The position numbers were made by a program, and so were the translations under genes. The notes under the pieces were generated by a model. That model searched no databases. It worked only from the letters and a program-made list of their open reading frames with translations, and had not been told where the DNA came from. A stretch of 64,000 bases of DNA, taken from contig NW_022145611.1 of NCBI RefSeq assembly GCF_000002235.5, forward strand, positions 9,058,242-9,122,241, written 5' to 3'. Positions 54,021-64,000 of this stretch are shown here, piece by piece. This DNA comes from Strongylocentrotus purpuratus. Its lineage: Eukaryota; Echinodermata; Echinoidea; Camarodonta; Strongylocentrotidae. The stretch's first letter is position 1, and every line of letters starts with the position of its first letter.

Positions 54021-55786
54021 GGGTCATTCCATGTCAAATCACCCAATGGTTTTAACCCGGCCATTTTTGATTTTGATGAAACTTAGTGTACTTGTTGAGT
54101 GTGATCTCACAGCACCAAATCCAAAATTTTAGGTCAATCGGGTGAGGGGTTTGGGAGATACGGCCCACCAAATTTTGAGATTTTTTCAAAAATGGGGGTG
54201 GCGGGCCTACCTTTGAACCCTTGTATCTTGGGACCTAATGGGTCAATCTTCACAAAATTTGTATTGTTTTAAAGGGTATTCAATAAGGATTCCAATTCTG
54301 CCGCCATTTTGAAGATTCGTACATGTTGGGGTACTTTGACCTCTTGACCTCAGATTTGACCTTGAAATTGACCTTGTGGATCACGTAACTTTGACAACAT
54401 TTTTCATGAAATGTAATCTCTGACATGTTCACTTAAACATGTAAAAGTTTCAGAGATATAATATTTTTTGTTTAGGAGCAATAAGGATTGAAAGTATTCA
54501 TGCTCACAGATATTCACAATAACCCCTATTATACTGTATACAATACATGCAATATGCACAGTACAACATACATCTTCCACATGCTTTTTTGTTTTAGGCA
54601 TATCCATCCTAAATGTCAGCAGTACTTGAATAGAAATAAAATGACAAGTTCATATAGGCCTAAAGGGTTAACAGGATGTATGGCTTTAGACCTCTGAGTC
54701 GGTTCTAGGATAATACCCCCCTGGAAAATTAACCCTCAGGAAATTCCCCCCCCCCCTGAGGACAATTACCCCCCAAGGACTATCACACCCAGAGGATTAT
54801 TACCCCCCAGAAAATTATCTCCTAGGACAATCTGTCCCCCCCCCCCCGAGGACAATCAACACCCAGACAATTTCCCCCTAGGACAATTACCCCCCCCCCC
54901 CCCCCCCCGGGAAAATTACCCCTCAAGAATAATATACCCCAAAAAATAAATCTGCTTTGATTAAAACCACCTTATTATCAGGTTGGACTTCCACTTTAAC
55001 GAATAGGGGGGGGGGGGGTAATTGACCTCTGGGGTAATTGTCCTTAGAGGGTAGTTTTCCGGGGGTGAATTTTCCAGGGGGTAATTATCCTAGAACCGAC
55101 TCAGAGGTCTAAAGCCATACATCCTGTTAACCCTTTAGGCCTATATGAACTTGTCATTTTATTTCTATTCAAGTACTGCTGACATTTAGGATGGATATGC
55201 CTAAAACAAAAAAACATGTGGAAGATGTATGTTGTACTGTGCATATTGCATGTATTGTATACAGTATAATAGGGTTTATTGTGAATATCTGTGAGCATGG
55301 ATACTTTCAATCCTTATTAATCCAAAACAAAAAATATTATATCTCTGAAACTTTAATATGTTTTAGTGAACATGTCAGAGATTACATTTCATGAAAAATG
55401 TTGTCAAAGTTACGTGATCCACAAGGTCAATTTCAAGGTCAAATCTGAGGTCAAGAGGTCAAAGTACCCCAACATGTACGAATCTTCAAAATGGCGGCAG
55501 AATTGGAATCCTTATTGAATACCCTTTAAAACAATACAAATTTTGTGAAGATTGACCCATTAGGTCCCGAGATACAAGGGTTCAAAGGTAGGCCCGCCAC
55601 CCCCATTTTTGAAAAAATCTCAAAATTTGGTGGGCCGTATCTCCCAAACCCCTCACCCGATTGACCTAAAATTTTGGATTTGGTGCTGTGAGATCACACT
55701 CAACAAGTATACTAAGTTTCATCAAAATAAAAAATGGTCGGGTTAAGATTTTCAGATTTTTCGGGTGATTTGACATGGAATGACCC
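54021..55786. mobile_element. 1.77-kb foldback element with about 700-bp inverted arms
   Basis: The left arm starts GGGTCATTCCATGTCAAATC at 54021. The right arm ends with its reverse complement at 55786. TTTG flanks both ends (54017-54020 and 55787-55790), consistent with a 4-bp target duplication. Arms run to about 54720 and from about 55085, pairing at roughly 95% by my count over 207 bp. The centre holds C-rich units of a GGACAATTACCCCC type on one side, inverted on the other, around a 60-bp unique loop (54945-55005). Each arm contains the same 67-codon frame (54404-54607 minus, 55191-55394 plus) starting MDMPKTKKHVEDVCCTVHI. No transposase is recognised. Confidence 0.9.
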
Positions 55787-57744
55787 TTTGGTAAAATGTC
55801 ACATTAGCATCACTAAGGTTAAAGGGTTTCGAAAGACAATTACCCTTGGTCCTAACCTCTCTTTTTGTTGTTGTTCCAGAAATACTGTCCAAATCAGAAT
55901 CCTTGCAATAATTATTATTAGAGTGTATATGTCCCGATGGGACAAAGAACCAATTCATATTTGAGAACATGATTAGTCATCAAAAACCAATATTCCCACT
56001 CGAACATTTTCACACGTACATGCCTTGCGAACATGACACCGACATTGAGACAACCCTGACACAGAGACAGAGTGTGCAGACAAAAAATAAACAAAGGATA
56101 AAAATAAATCTAACATGAGACTTAATCTCCTCTGAAGAAAAAAAATCATATCATCGTCACAAGGATTTTGCTTAGCCACGTATTCTATGGAATTGTGCAC
56201 AAATCATATTCCAAGTGCCATGCAAGAAATGCTATACAACAAAAAAGCTTTGAATTTGAACTCTATTTTGTCGAGCTCTTGTTGAGTATTTTTTGTGGAA
56301 TACTTAGGTTTCCCTCTAAAATTCTTTGACAAGAACAATAAAAGGGTACTGGTAAGTTCACAGTGCACTCTTAATATCCACGAAGAGATATCTCTCTTTT
56401 TTCAGAGAGGGGGGGGGGGGGGGGGGAGGGATTTCCCCTAGGTTTTACAGGCCTACCATATACAGAATAACAATATGCCTCCATCTGTAACTGAAAAAAA
56501 TGCACAGGAGCGTTTCAAACGGATCAATATCGGTGACAAATGTGAACTCTAATGGTAAGATCGGATTTCATATTCCATCACCAGAGATTCATATCAGAAC
56601 TGTGCTTGAACGCATCCCAACAAAAACCACCCTCCAGAGAGAAAGAGGAGGCACATTGTTGCTACGGTTACAGATGTGGGGTCGAGATTAGACTGCATTG
56701 GCCAGACGCTGAAAATATATGGGCTTAAAAAAGAAAGGCTGTGAAAGACTTAGCATGTATATCAATCAAAATCCAGATCTATACTTGATTTTGGTAGTGA
56801 AAGAAGATCTCAGAGTTTTATCTGAAACAAATGAAATGGGAGAAGTACATAATCCTGTTTAAATAATTATGAACATTGATCAGCACACACAATGATTCAT
56901 AACAATGTAAACAGTGAAGCAAAAGGTATAATTTGCAAACATTATTATGTAGATATCATATAACTGTCAAAATCTATTTGTATAGCGCTTGCAGAAAGCA
57001 AACATGCCAGAGCTGAAGTTCATTTTTATTTACAAGTCTGGCAATTATTATCATCATTTATGTAATAACTGATCTCCCAAGATCACTACTTTGTTTAGAC
57101 CACACTAGTTCGCTCAAGCTTTGTTAGGCATATGGGTTGAATAAAAATAATGACAGGTTGGGAAGTAACATATTTCCTATTTTTTTCCAAATGTTCTGAA
57201 AATACATGACAGTTTTGACACATATTACAAATCCCCCGTTGAGTGCTAGAAAAGCATCAACTCCATGGTTAATACCCTTCTCTCGACAGACCAAATAGAT
57301 GAAATATCATGAACCCCTACCCCCCCCCTCCCCCCATCATAATAAGTTTGCAATATATGATCTTAATAATAAACATTGTCTTTGTACTTCATCCCCCTCC
57401 CCCCCTTCATCAAAATTGTTACTATAAGATCTATAATTTAATGGTTTATGCATATAGATACTGACTTTGTATACAGCCGACTATTCCCAAGTTCATAATC
57501 AGGACAGTCGACTACAAGTAGACAGAAAGCTAGGGTCAATGAAAAATATTCATGAGTCATTTGATGAAGAGCTAGAGAGGGGCATAATTACTGGAGCTCC
57601 TGAATACCAAAATGCCCCAGGGGGACAGAAGATGAGTACAGACTGACCAATCCATAAATGGATATTACGGCCTTATGAAGAAATGGATAGAAGTGAATCA
57701 ATGCTATAGAGTTGGTCTTGTTTGTGGGTGATGTAGGGCTAATA

Positions 57745-58215
57745 TCAATGGATCGCCTGGAAAATGATTTTAGACAATTATTACAGAGATTGGCTTTATC
57801 AAAAATTAATATTGCCGGCAGAGGATTGATGCATAATATTTTCCTTTCTTGTGGTTTATATCAACCCAGTGACTCCTGAGTTCTCTCTTTCCCCAAGGCT
57901 TAATACTGGACAATGAAGTTCCCAAAGACGATGGGTTAAAATAAAACATAGCTCTTGGAGGAGATGTTTCTGCAAATTAAATGATCCGCTTCTATTATTG
58001 CAGAAATTGGCTTTATCTGCAGTAGGAGTGATGATTTATTTTTATTTCATGATATTGGACTCCTGAAACTCTCTCATTCCTAGGACTTTGCAGGAAAGAC
58101 CAAGTTCACAAAAGCACTGGTTTATAAAGAAGAATTAGGGTCTTGAGGGAGATATTTCTGGCAATTCTGGAGATCAACTTCTGGAGATCAGCTTACAAGA
58201 AATATTGAACGTATT
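57745..58215. repeat. Diverged tandem repeat, about 190-215 bp period
   Basis: ACAGAGATTGGCTTTATC (57783) and GCAGAAATTGGCTTTATC (58003) mark equivalent points. So do GACTCCTGAGTTCTCTC (57871) with GACTCCTGAAACTCTC (58059), and GGAGATGTTTCTG (57960) with GGAGATATTTCTG (58148). This makes two to three old units. Confidence 0.65.
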
Positions 58216-58244
58216 GTTGGGTCCCATCATAGAATTTCTTTTTA

Positions 58245-58312
58245 TTCATAAGTAGATTCCATACAAGAAGTAGATTTCATTCAAGAAGTAGATTTCATTT
58301 AAGAAGCATGAT
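58245..58312. repeat. 22-bp tandem repeat, about three units
   Basis: AGAAGTAGATTTCATTC-like units follow each other three times (AAGTAGATTCCATACAAG, AAGTAGATTTCATTCAAG, AAGTAGATTTCATTTAAG). Confidence 0.9.
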
Positions 58313-60853
58313 GAACATATTGGAGATAATGGGACTCTAATGACTGATGATGAATCAGATTACATCTCATATGTCTCGGACATTACAGAGTGGGTTTATT
58401 GAACTGAGTTTATTGAACTGACCGGGTATGGCAACTATGCATTATGAGGGGAAATAGATAGGATGTACGGGAGACAGGGAGAGTAAGACAAGACATCAAG
58501 ATGATGGATCTTATTGTCATACCATATGATAATTGTCTTACTCTGCAGTCTTGAGTTGAGTTGCTTAAAGGTACACCATTGAAATTGAAATAATGCAAAC
58601 ATATGTATTGGGCAGTACCTCACAAAAAGGAGGAGGAGAATCCATAACATTTTGTTTGAAGTCTATAAAAAAAGAGAACAAAACAGAAAACATAAAGTGG
58701 CATTATTTATCACATGAATTATGTTTTCACTATGTGTTTTCTACAATCATTAAAAGGGCAAATTTCTATTTAAATAACCACCATCGTGGTTAATATCAAA
58801 TTATCAACCTTGCTGATTGAAATAACATCTAAAATAAAAATAGATTTATGAAAATCCTATCATTGGAGAAGAGCTTCAACAAGGCTAATTATGGTAGTAC
58901 ATCTTTTTAGGAATGACAACAGCAGTACAAACAAAAACTGGGTGACTTCATTAGATATGGCACATGTACAAGTCACTTATTACTATCATCTATATGCGCA
59001 GAAGGCAAACAGCTCTCAGAAATCATTTACCGCATACAGCCTTGAAATATGTCCACTTTCATTTCCAAAATCTAATAAAGAATTCAGTCACCACAAATAT
59101 ATCTTCTTTTAAAGCAAATGTTTGCAGGAGGAAGAATAAAGTCAGATTCCAGAGGTTCTGATCGATATTTTTGGACATATTTTTCACCAGTCATGCTACC
59201 AAGAACTCATGACTGTATCTCATATTCGTTTAACTGGTCGACTCACGCTACTCTCTCTCTCTGATGAAGGAGGTTAATGAAAATCAATTTACTCAAGCAT
59301 CGTGGCATGAGGAGGAGGGATAGCCCGACTCCCCGGCTGCCGGCTGGAAAATATCTTTGCATTAACAGACCGCAGTGATGAATGGGGGGATGACTCATTG
59401 GCTAAATTTCATTTTCCACTATAGCTACTACGCTTCTGCGAATCGATGAGAAAAGCAAACTTTGGCGGTCGGTGTGAAAGCTGGAATGTGAGAGGATGCG
59501 GTAGATGAGGGTTCTCCCGTGGACGATTTGGTGATGATACACTGGATAATCAATGTAGGGTACACACGCTGCTGGATGAGGGATAGCCCTGGTTAAATAT
59601 TTGCCCGCTGTCTGATTAGTAAAGTGTAGAGGGCATGGGGGTAAGTGTTGGCCATTGTTTTGTATGATACCCAATGCAAATAAGGCTTATATGGTGGCAA
59701 CATATAATTAGATTGTATAAAGCTCTGTAGGCCTCTAAATGCACTTGTATATATATGCAGGCCTCTGTTTGCCTCTGAAAGTCAAGCGGGTCTACTATAC
59801 AATGTAAAATAAAGCCAATTACTACTTGCATTATGTTCATCCATCCCATTAGGTGCATTAGATAATGGGGGGGGGGGGGGATCTCCAATCAACCGTTTTT
59901 TACATTCAGGTTTAATGCCAATACACTCTTCCAATTGCCAAAGTAAGTTAAGCAGAAACCTGGTAGCAACAAAATTAAGATGATGCTTTATTATTGCCTA
60001 CTGATGACAAGAACTTGGAAAATGATAAGTTAGGAACTATCACTTACTAAAAAAGTTATATCATGATACTCTTGGATCAACTCTTAAAAGAACAAACTCC
60101 ACATCTTCATCAGATAGATACACCAGGAGTATTGAGTGAGAACACCAGATGAAAGAATAGAAACACTAAAATTTGATCACAATATAATATATGTATATGT
60201 CATAAAAATTCATGGCTGGGACTAAATGAAAAATTACACAGACTAATGGCAGCCAACAGACCAATACTCTACCTCCTCAAGTATGGTTACACTTCTTTTT
60301 ACTGCTATAAATCATACACTCGACTATTCCTTGTTCAAGGGAAGATGACTGTGCTTTAGTTCAAAAGGTCTAACAATATGTTTTTGAATTCTAGATATGT
60401 ATGATTCCATATTTCAGGGCTTAAATTAATCCAAGGCCACCAAGGCCATGGCCTTGGATGCCCTTTTGATTAGCCTCAATGCCCCTCTCATTGGCCTTGG
60501 AGATTTTGCGTGCCCTTTCCAATTCTTCCTATTTGTGCTGTAATATAGGAATGTGCCCTACAGAAAAGTGGCCTTGCCCTAAAAATATTGAAATTTAAGG
60601 CCTGATATTTTGTTGGTACTATGAATACTTCATGAATGCCAGCCTCTTCACAGACACCAACTACACATACTACCAGTTATCTAGTCTACATGTACCCCTT
60701 ACCCATCCCCAAACATGTGGAGTAATATCCAAATGTTATAGCCCATCAAGTTTGCAAATTGAAAATTCATGTCCCAACCCTACTTGCGCACCTCCTCCGG
60801 TGTGAAGGTACACATGGGTATACCATCAGGGTGATCTGCAGACATGCCCCCTG

Positions 60854-61440
60854 TTCAGACTACCCATATTCATTGTATAACTACAGTATATGAAAACCAT
60901 ATACTGTATCTTTATGATTAGTAATAAGTATTTATTTTTTGTAGTCTGAACATGGTATGTAAACTAACATGCGCGTTTGAGCATCATTTTGAATGAAAAC
61001 TCTATAGAGATTCAGGTTCCTGTTCTTGTCTTTTAGACATTTCATACAAAATCTGAACAAGGATTTTGGCCAGAAGGGCTTATATTGTATAAACATTGAT
61101 GATTGACCAGCTGCCATGTCATCTGACCTCTTCAAAAGTAATTTCCTTACATGACGTTTCTTCATACCACACCTCATTTCACCTCTGTACGTCACTTATG
61201 AACATGAACGTTCTTAATACGTTTCTTTACGCAATTCGACGTTTCTTTACAGGCGTTTCATCTAAATTTCCTCCAGTCTAAACAGGCTAATGGTCCCTTC
61301 AAAAGTAGTTTCCTTACATCACGTTTTTTCATACCACACCTCATTTCACTTCTGTATGTCACTTCTAAATATGAACGTTCTTTACGCAAATTGACGTTTC
61401 TTTACAGGAGTTTCCTCCAGTCTAAACAGGCTAATGGTCC
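60854..61440 (-). mobile_element. GTTCAGACT MITE family, copy 3, inverted, with duplicated end
   Basis: On the minus strand this copy ends in GTTCAGACTACAAAAAATAA-like sequence near 60940 and at 60854. It carries GATGCTCAAACGCGCATGTT (60967-60986). It begins at CCAGTCTAAACAGG (61274-61287), the reverse of the family's GTTCAGACTGG start. The starting roughly 150 bp are repeated in tandem (61129-61293 and 61294-61440), each with ACATGACGTTTCTTCATACC- or ACATCACGTTTTTTCATACC-type sequence and each ending CCTCCAGTCTAAACAGGC. Confidence 0.65.
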
Positions 61441-63510
61441 CTGATTGGATTACGAGTCTCCAGCAGGAGAAGGGGGGGGAGAAGGGAAGACATCTGAAGA
61501 TGGAAATTGGACTTGATGGATGGACATCATGGATGGATGGGCAAGCAAGCATCGTGAAGGTCATGGGATACTAGGAATAGTCTAGAAAGATTATACCATT
61601 TACAGATGAGAGGTTCTGCTATAATAGATTTAGTTAGAGTACATACCTTCACAGATTTAGAACAAGTGTAAAGTGCCTTTCAATGAAATCTTCCATAGGC
61701 TTTTCAAAGGGTGTAAGTTTCAGCTGTATTCTATATCATTATCGCTTTATGAATATTTCAAGTTTTCCATAAAATAAATGATAATGAAATGTCTCCAAGT
61801 GAAAAATATTTCCCTTTACATATACTCTTTAAATGTAATTGATTTCACTTTCAGCAGTAAGTACTTACAAATTGAATTATATCTTTTTCATTCTAATATA
61901 AATCTTTCTGAGATTGAGGAAGATTAAGACACTTTAACTGTAGGAAGAAGTCATGTTTTCTGGGAAGGAGATGCCGTCTCTTTTTTAAACAGAACACAAA
62001 AATATGAAGAAAATATTATATTTTAAATTACAATATTCTTGAGACTATTAAACAAGCCTTTACAATTTGTAATGGCACTTTTTCATAATATCATTCATTT
62101 GAAGTCTAAGATACAAGACTACAGCACAGCCCCAGTAGTTTCTGGTCTGGCAGCGATGGATGCAAGCGTGGACCATGATCACGTTCTCCCCGGGATCTCT
62201 CGGCCAAATCTGTTTGTGGTTCTAACTATGTGATGTCATCTCACACCCAAAGTTTGAGATTCCGAGTCTGCTCGGCATTTCTTTGCAGGCAGGGAGCCAT
62301 TTATAAGTCAAATTTTGATTTAAGAATGGCGGCCGGCCGCAGAAAGCATTTACAACATTTTTCTTTCACAGGGATAGAAAATTTAACGCAGCAGTGTTCA
62401 TGCATGTGGGGAGGGATGGATGGAAGTGCAGTGCCAGTATTCCAAGCATCTACGGTAGAAGGATGGTTTTGCCATTAGGGGAAGTGACTTGTATGTGACT
62501 TGTGACATTGTGACATTCAAATTGAGGTGGGTATGTTACAAGCGGAATAGCATGTGACATAACGATTGACTTCTGAACCCTCCTAAGTGGCTTCATTCAA
62601 AATTCCCCTGCCAAAGAAGATTACAAGTGTCGTCAATAAACATGGATCTGATGCTATTAAAAGATTGTTAGCCCAAGATATCATGACTCAATGGTTTGAA
62701 GACGGCTCAACCAACAAATTATATGTATCCTAAAAGTCCTATTGCTAGAGAATTTATCCGTCTTCCAATTTTCGATAGCCATAGATGCTGATACATAAAT
62801 CCCATTTATGTGCCATTTTCCCTCATGTTATTTCTTGTTCCTCTATACTAGTTTGACCAAGGTTAAATCAGAGAAATACGATTGCTTTGGAGGAAATGAA
62901 ATATGAAAGTATACTTAAAATCGGCAAAGAAAGGGTCAACCACCTACATGCTCACCAATACTATACTGAGTTACTGACAGTGTACATTACATAACTTCAA
63001 GACTTCAATCAACATGACAAGATGAGTGCTTATGCCCTTATAAACATTGATTAGCACATAAGTCTAGACTTCATCTAACTTTTGCATTATAATCAACTTC
63101 GCCTGAGGATAATGAAAAACCAACCTCCATGAATTCACCAAAGAGTTTTCCACTATTTTAGGAATATAAATTAAGAGACTCATGATGCAAGGATGAGTAG
63201 AGACAGTAGGAGAAGGGCCGTCTCCCTCCTGTAATAATCCTGTCAAAAAATATGACAACTAAAATGGAAGAAAATGGTCACAGCTGTCCATCTAGTTATG
63301 CTTTCCAGGTGTCAAATCAGACTAACATGTCCAGTTCCTGTCCCACCCATCTAGTCATTGACAATGTATGCAAGACATCATCAACTTTACCCATCATGTT
63401 CCAAGACTTACAGGTCATTCACACCAGAGAAATATCCATGTAAAGAAACATTAAATAAATCGCTGTACAATGAAAGAGGCTAACACAAAATATGAATATC
63501 GTATAAAGCC
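61441..63510. other. AT-rich upstream DNA, nothing recognised
   Basis: I see no exon, large repeat or RNA gene here. Short frames near 62039-62478 lie in a slightly less AT-rich patch but match nothing known to me. Confidence 0.65.
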
Positions 63511-64000
63511 TTAAAGGGATAGTTGAGTTCTGTTTTCAGACCCCAATTGCCTTCAAAGTGCATAGTTATTGCTCTTATTCAATATCTATGACATTTCTAG
63601 TGTCCTTTGAGGACCTAAAGTTGCTATGAAGGTAATTTTAGACCCCAAAATGTGTGAAATTTAGCCAATACGATTATACCAATTCAGCTCCACTTTCCAA
63701 AAAATACGGTGACCGTTAATTAATGGGCCGGCTGGTTGGGCTTAATATACCAACACAAAAAAGCCAACATCAGCATTGGCTGAAATACACAGAAAAAGGC
63801 GCTATTTCGTTTTTTGAACTTTTTCAACGTCTTTTTCAAATGATCAAATATCTGTGTTGGTACAGAAATATTAGAAATCGTTATATTTTTGGATATTTCA
63901 GCCGCCTCTGAACGGATTTTCATCAATCAAAGATGATTTTGTCATTTAAATTGTATGTTCTTTCAAATTGACACTCAGTTTTTCATTATCTCACCAAAAA
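63511..64000 (+). mobile_element. Possible end of a TTAA-target DNA transposon, cut by the window edge
   Basis: TTAAAGGGATAGTTGAGTTC resembles the terminus (TTAA target then AGGGATAGTT) of piggyBac- or Kolobok-type elements, as I remember from invertebrate genomes. The other end is not inside the window, so neither the inverted repeat nor the target duplication can be confirmed. Confidence 0.3.

Larger units (their letters stand above)
55791..60853. other. Upstream DNA with a few tandem repeats
   Basis: No exon is recognised. The contents are a G18 run at 56409-56426, a TTGTATAGCGCTTG dispersed-repeat fragment near 56977, and diverged tandem units at 57745-58215. A 22-bp repeat lies at 58245-58312, and a G14 run at 59867-59880. 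The patch 59222-59620 is less AT-rich with several CpGs. It could be regulatory, but shows no recognised motif set. Confidence 0.7.

Noticed and set aside
1-64000. Diaphanous (DIAPH) rather than DAAM as the identity of the formin
   Set aside because: The segments [23 protein letters not shown] and [13 protein letters not shown] follow DAAM residue for residue, while Diaphanous has different sequence at these points.

Overview
The window is AT-rich, intron-rich animal DNA. It is packed with small DNA-transposon derivatives, long (GA)n tracts and poly-G runs. I infer a marine deuterostome, most likely a sea-urchin-like echinoderm, from the gene's similarity to vertebrate DAAM and from terminal-repeat styles remembered from such genomes. 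The species is not proven by the sequence.

The only host gene I can support runs on the minus strand from 37122 down to 845. It is a partial DAAM (Dishevelled-associated activator of morphogenesis) formin. Twelve exons with compatible phases and canonical GT/AG borders encode about 493 residues: the end of the GTPase-binding domain, the armadillo-type DID/FH3 region, the coiled coil, and the proline-rich FH1 segment. The FH2 and DAD exons must lie below position 1, outside the window. The amino-terminal exons were not found between 37123 and 64000, so that half is either a large 5' intron or the start lies further on.

The most interesting part of the gene is at 36258-36590. The 3' end of one exon and its splice donor occur three times in tandem. 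One extra copy (36388-36431) is open, has its own acceptor and donor, and is phase-compatible as a mutually exclusive mini-exon. The other copy has lost a base. A second exon (31442-31639) has its donor duplicated 32 bp downstream.

Outside exons, the introns hold MITEs sharing a GTTTCAYAAAG-type end (8577-8888, 10185-10325, 11295-11595), TA-flanked MITEs (10979-11176, 42153-42472), a perfect-stem hairpin element (13684-13902), purine minisatellites (17080-18035), and many diverged tandem duplications of 95-220 bp, including a roughly 175-bp array at 34215-35055.

The upstream half (37123-64000) has a 5'-truncated LINE with an uninterrupted reverse-transcriptase frame (39527-41855). It also has three to four copies of a GTTCAGACT-ended MITE family, a G-rich array with a 170-220 bp period (50340-51345), a tRNA-Met-like relic (53198-53262), and a 1.77-kb foldback element with arms of about 700 bp that are about 95% identical (54021-55786). 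No prokaryotic feature, CRISPR array or intact second protein-coding gene is visible.
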